A stretch of 64,000 nucleotides of DNA, from positions 248,001 to 312,000 of the forward strand of contig CAVQGN010000003.1 in the NCBI GenBank assembly GCA_963712055.1, given 5' to 3'. This document shows, one piece after another, positions 62,657 through 64,000 of the stretch (position 1 is the stretch's first letter; each line of letters starts with the position of its first letter). Under the pieces are notes generated by a model. The model was not told the DNA's origin. It saw only the letters and a list, made by a program, of their open reading frames with translations, and did not search any database. This stretch comes from JAHBVL01 sp963712055. GTDB taxonomy: Bacteria > Chloroflexota > Chloroflexia > Thermomicrobiales > UBA6265. A program made the position numbers and the translations under genes.

Positions 62657-63607
62657 ATGGACGCGAACATGATGGAGTTTGCTTTCTTTGAGGGAAAAGT
62701 CATTCCGTTCTCGGAAGCGAACATCAGCATCGGCACCCACTGCGTCCAGTACGGAACGGGTGCGTTCGCAGGAATTCGTGGCTACCTCGATGACTCTGGC
62801 GAAAGCATCAACATTTTTCGATTGCCCGATCACGCCCAGCGTTTGCTCAATTCAGGCAAACTGCTCCGCGCCGAACTTCCTTACGGACCGGCGGAAGTCG
62901 CCGAAATCATCCGATCACTCGCCGAACAGAACAACCCGACGGGAGACATCTATATCCGCCCCTTTATCTACAAACCCGCCGTCCAGTTGACTCCGCGACT
63001 CCGCGGTCTCGGCGACGAACTGGCGGTATACATGATGCCAATGGGGAACTATCTCGACCTCGAGCGAGGGCAGAAAGCGATCATTTCTTCGTGGGTGCGT
63101 ATACCGGACAACGCCATCCCAAGCCGTGGAAAACTCTCTGGCGCCTATGTCAATTCCTCTTTCGCCAAGGATGAAGCCGAACAGCGTGGCGCAGACGAAG
63201 CGATCATGCTCAACACCGCTGGCAAGGTGGCTGAGGGGAGCGGATGCAATCTCTTTGTCGTTCGCAACGGGGTTTTGACGACTCCACCTTTTTCGTCCGA
63301 TATTCTCGAGGGGATCACTCGCCGATCCGTCTTGAGAATGGCGGCCGATGCTGGTATCCCGGTCGAGATCCGGGAGATCGATCGGACCGAACTCTATCTC
63401 GCCGATGAAGCGTTTTTCTGTGGTACCGGAGTCCAGATCGCTTGGATCGAGGAGATTGATGGTCGCCCAGTCGGATCCCGCAGCCGCGGACCAATCACCG
63501 ACCAGATCACCAAAACCTTTTTCGACACGGTTCGTGGTCGCGACAATCGCTACGCTGAGTGGATTACCCGGGCTATGCTGAAATCACCGGTGGCGGTCGG
63601 CGACTAA
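62657..63607 (+). CDS. ilvE: Branched-chain amino-acid aminotransferase
   Basis: A 316-residue fold-type IV PLP aminotransferase that makes Leu, Ile and Val from the 2-oxoacids. IGTHCVQYGTGAFAGIRGY, RLPDHAQRLLNSGKLL, GAYVNSSFAKDEAEQRGADE with the PLP lysine, and VAEGSGCNLFVV are typical of IlvE. SSDILEGITRRSVL and the C-terminal GTGVQIAWIEEID follow. Length is normal. GGAG precedes the ATG at 62657. It converges with the thioredoxin-like gene with only nine bases between stops. Confidence 0.93.
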   Translation: MDANMMEFAFFEGKVIPFSEANISIGTHCVQYGTGAFAGIRGYLDDSGESINIFRLPDHAQRLLNSGKLLRAELPYGPAEVAEIIRSLAEQNNPTGDIYIRPFIYKPAVQLTPRLRGLGDELAVYMMPMGNYLDLERGQKAIISSWVRIPDNAIPSRGKLSGAYVNSSFAKDEAEQRGADEAIMLNTAGKVAEGSGCNLFVVRNGVLTTPPFSSDILEGITRRSVLRMAADAGIPVEIREIDRTELYLADEAFFCGTGVQIAWIEEIDGRPVGSRSRGPITDQITKTFFDTVRGRDNRYAEWITRAMLKSPVAVGD

Positions 63608-63616
63608 TCCGAATCA

Positions 63617-64000
63617 TCACTCTACGAGCGTGGCATCAAGATATCGCTGCACATCCTCTTGAGTCACGGCACCGATGCGAACTGCAAAGATGGTTCCATC
63701 CGGGCGTATGAAGACCGTGGTGGGATACGAGACAACCCCGTAATCGGCTTCGATCGGTCCCCGCACCGGATCATCGCCGGCGGTATCGCGACCGGTTGGA
63801 TATGTAATACCGAGTTCCTCGACCAGATCGAGGGCACTTTCACCGTAGTCGTTCTTGATACCGACGCCAACCACCGTCACCGGCAAACCGGCGGCGTTGC
63901 TTTCATCTGCGACGGCTTGCAGGTCCGGCATCTCGGTACGGCACGGCACGCACCATGACGCCCAGAAATTGAGCACCACCGCTTGACCCGCAAGATCATC
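63617..64000 (-). CDS. TlpA/ResA-like thioredoxin (5' end outside window)
   Basis: The frame is open at the right window edge and reads DDLAGQAVVLNFWASWCVPC, so the N-terminus lies beyond 64000; 127 residues are visible. The WCVPC active site, GVGIKNDYGESALDLVEELG and the cis-proline SYPTTVFIRPDG identify a TlpA/ResA-type thiol-disulfide reductase, usually exported and membrane-anchored in cytochrome c maturation or disulfide reduction. The missing part probably holds the signal sequence. Confidence 0.9.
   Translation of the reverse strand, partial: DDLAGQAVVLNFWASWCVPCRTEMPDLQAVADESNAAGLPVTVVGVGIKNDYGESALDLVEELGITYPTGRDTAGDDPVRGPIEADYGVVSYPTTVFIRPDGTIFAVRIGAVTQEDVQRYLDATLVE

Noticed and set aside
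1..64000. CRISPR arrays, insertion sequences, tRNA and rRNA genes
   Set aside because: By eye no regular direct repeats with spacers, no transposase and no cloverleaf-like sequence were found. A covariance-model tRNA scan could not be run.

Overview
The window is one stretch of a bacterial chromosome, tightly packed, with a GC content of roughly 60 percent. No rRNA, tRNA, insertion sequence, prophage or CRISPR array was recognised. The gene set suggests a Chloroflexota bacterium, possibly near the Thermomicrobia. The pointers are a NurA-HerA-SbcDC operon, a form II CoxL-like molybdoenzyme, two large secreted L,D-transpeptidases (one with Pro/Thr-rich linkers), a stand-alone cyclic-di-AMP PII-like receptor and frequent GTG/TTG starts. 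The taxonomy is inference; no marker gene was compared.

Layout. 1-2.6 kb (minus): a sulfide/persulfide operon (FmdB-like zinc ribbon, CstR/CsoR-type repressor, CstB-like dioxygenase-rhodanese, two tiny ORFs, a rhodanese) under a promoter whose -35/-10 spacer holds a CsoR-type operator. 2.7-5.8 kb: proline dehydrogenase, a luciferase-like monooxygenase behind a 16-residue leader ORF and nested hairpins, and ribosomal protein bL25. 6-8.4 kb: a CoxL-like subunit without partner subunits. 8.5-15.8 kb (plus): nurA-herA-sbcD-sbcC, a DNA-end resection operon. 15.9-31.8 kb: housekeeping and envelope genes (PRC-barrel protein, mannosyltransferase, DUF4203-like membrane protein, purN, a membrane beta-propeller-like protein, ferredoxin, threonine synthase-like and threonine ammonia-lyase-like enzymes, TPR protein, pyrF, L,D-transpeptidase, ParA, guaB). 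32-37.3 kb: Ski2-like helicase, glycosyltransferase, thiL. 37.3-43.7 kb: a carbon-metabolism island (HpcH aldolase, RraA-like protein, hydroxyacid dehydrogenase, hydroxypyruvate isomerase, ThDP enzyme, M20 peptidase) that looks like a glyoxylate/hydroxypyruvate route.

43.7-54.5 kb (minus): mostly overlapping genes that join a MOSC protein and a tartrate/isopropylmalate-type dehydrogenase, then an iron-type ABC transporter preceded by a 29-bp perfect palindrome, then tsaE-tsaB-rimI-tsaD for the tRNA t6A modification, an inositol-monophosphatase-like gene, two small genes and the c-di-AMP receptor. 54.6-64 kb: PEP carboxylase, the second L,D-transpeptidase, a dynamin-like GTPase with an upstream HTH gene, a PadR regulator, a branched-chain aminotransferase and a TlpA-like thioredoxin cut by the window end.

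Three genes appear to carry single-base frameshifts near their 3' ends (luciferase-like monooxygenase, inositol-monophosphatase-like gene, and less surely herA). These may be assembly errors or real lesions. The least explained elements are the leader/hairpin region before the monooxygenase, the compact sulfur operon with its tiny membrane ORF, and the archaeal-style resection operon with a non-canonical HerA P-loop.
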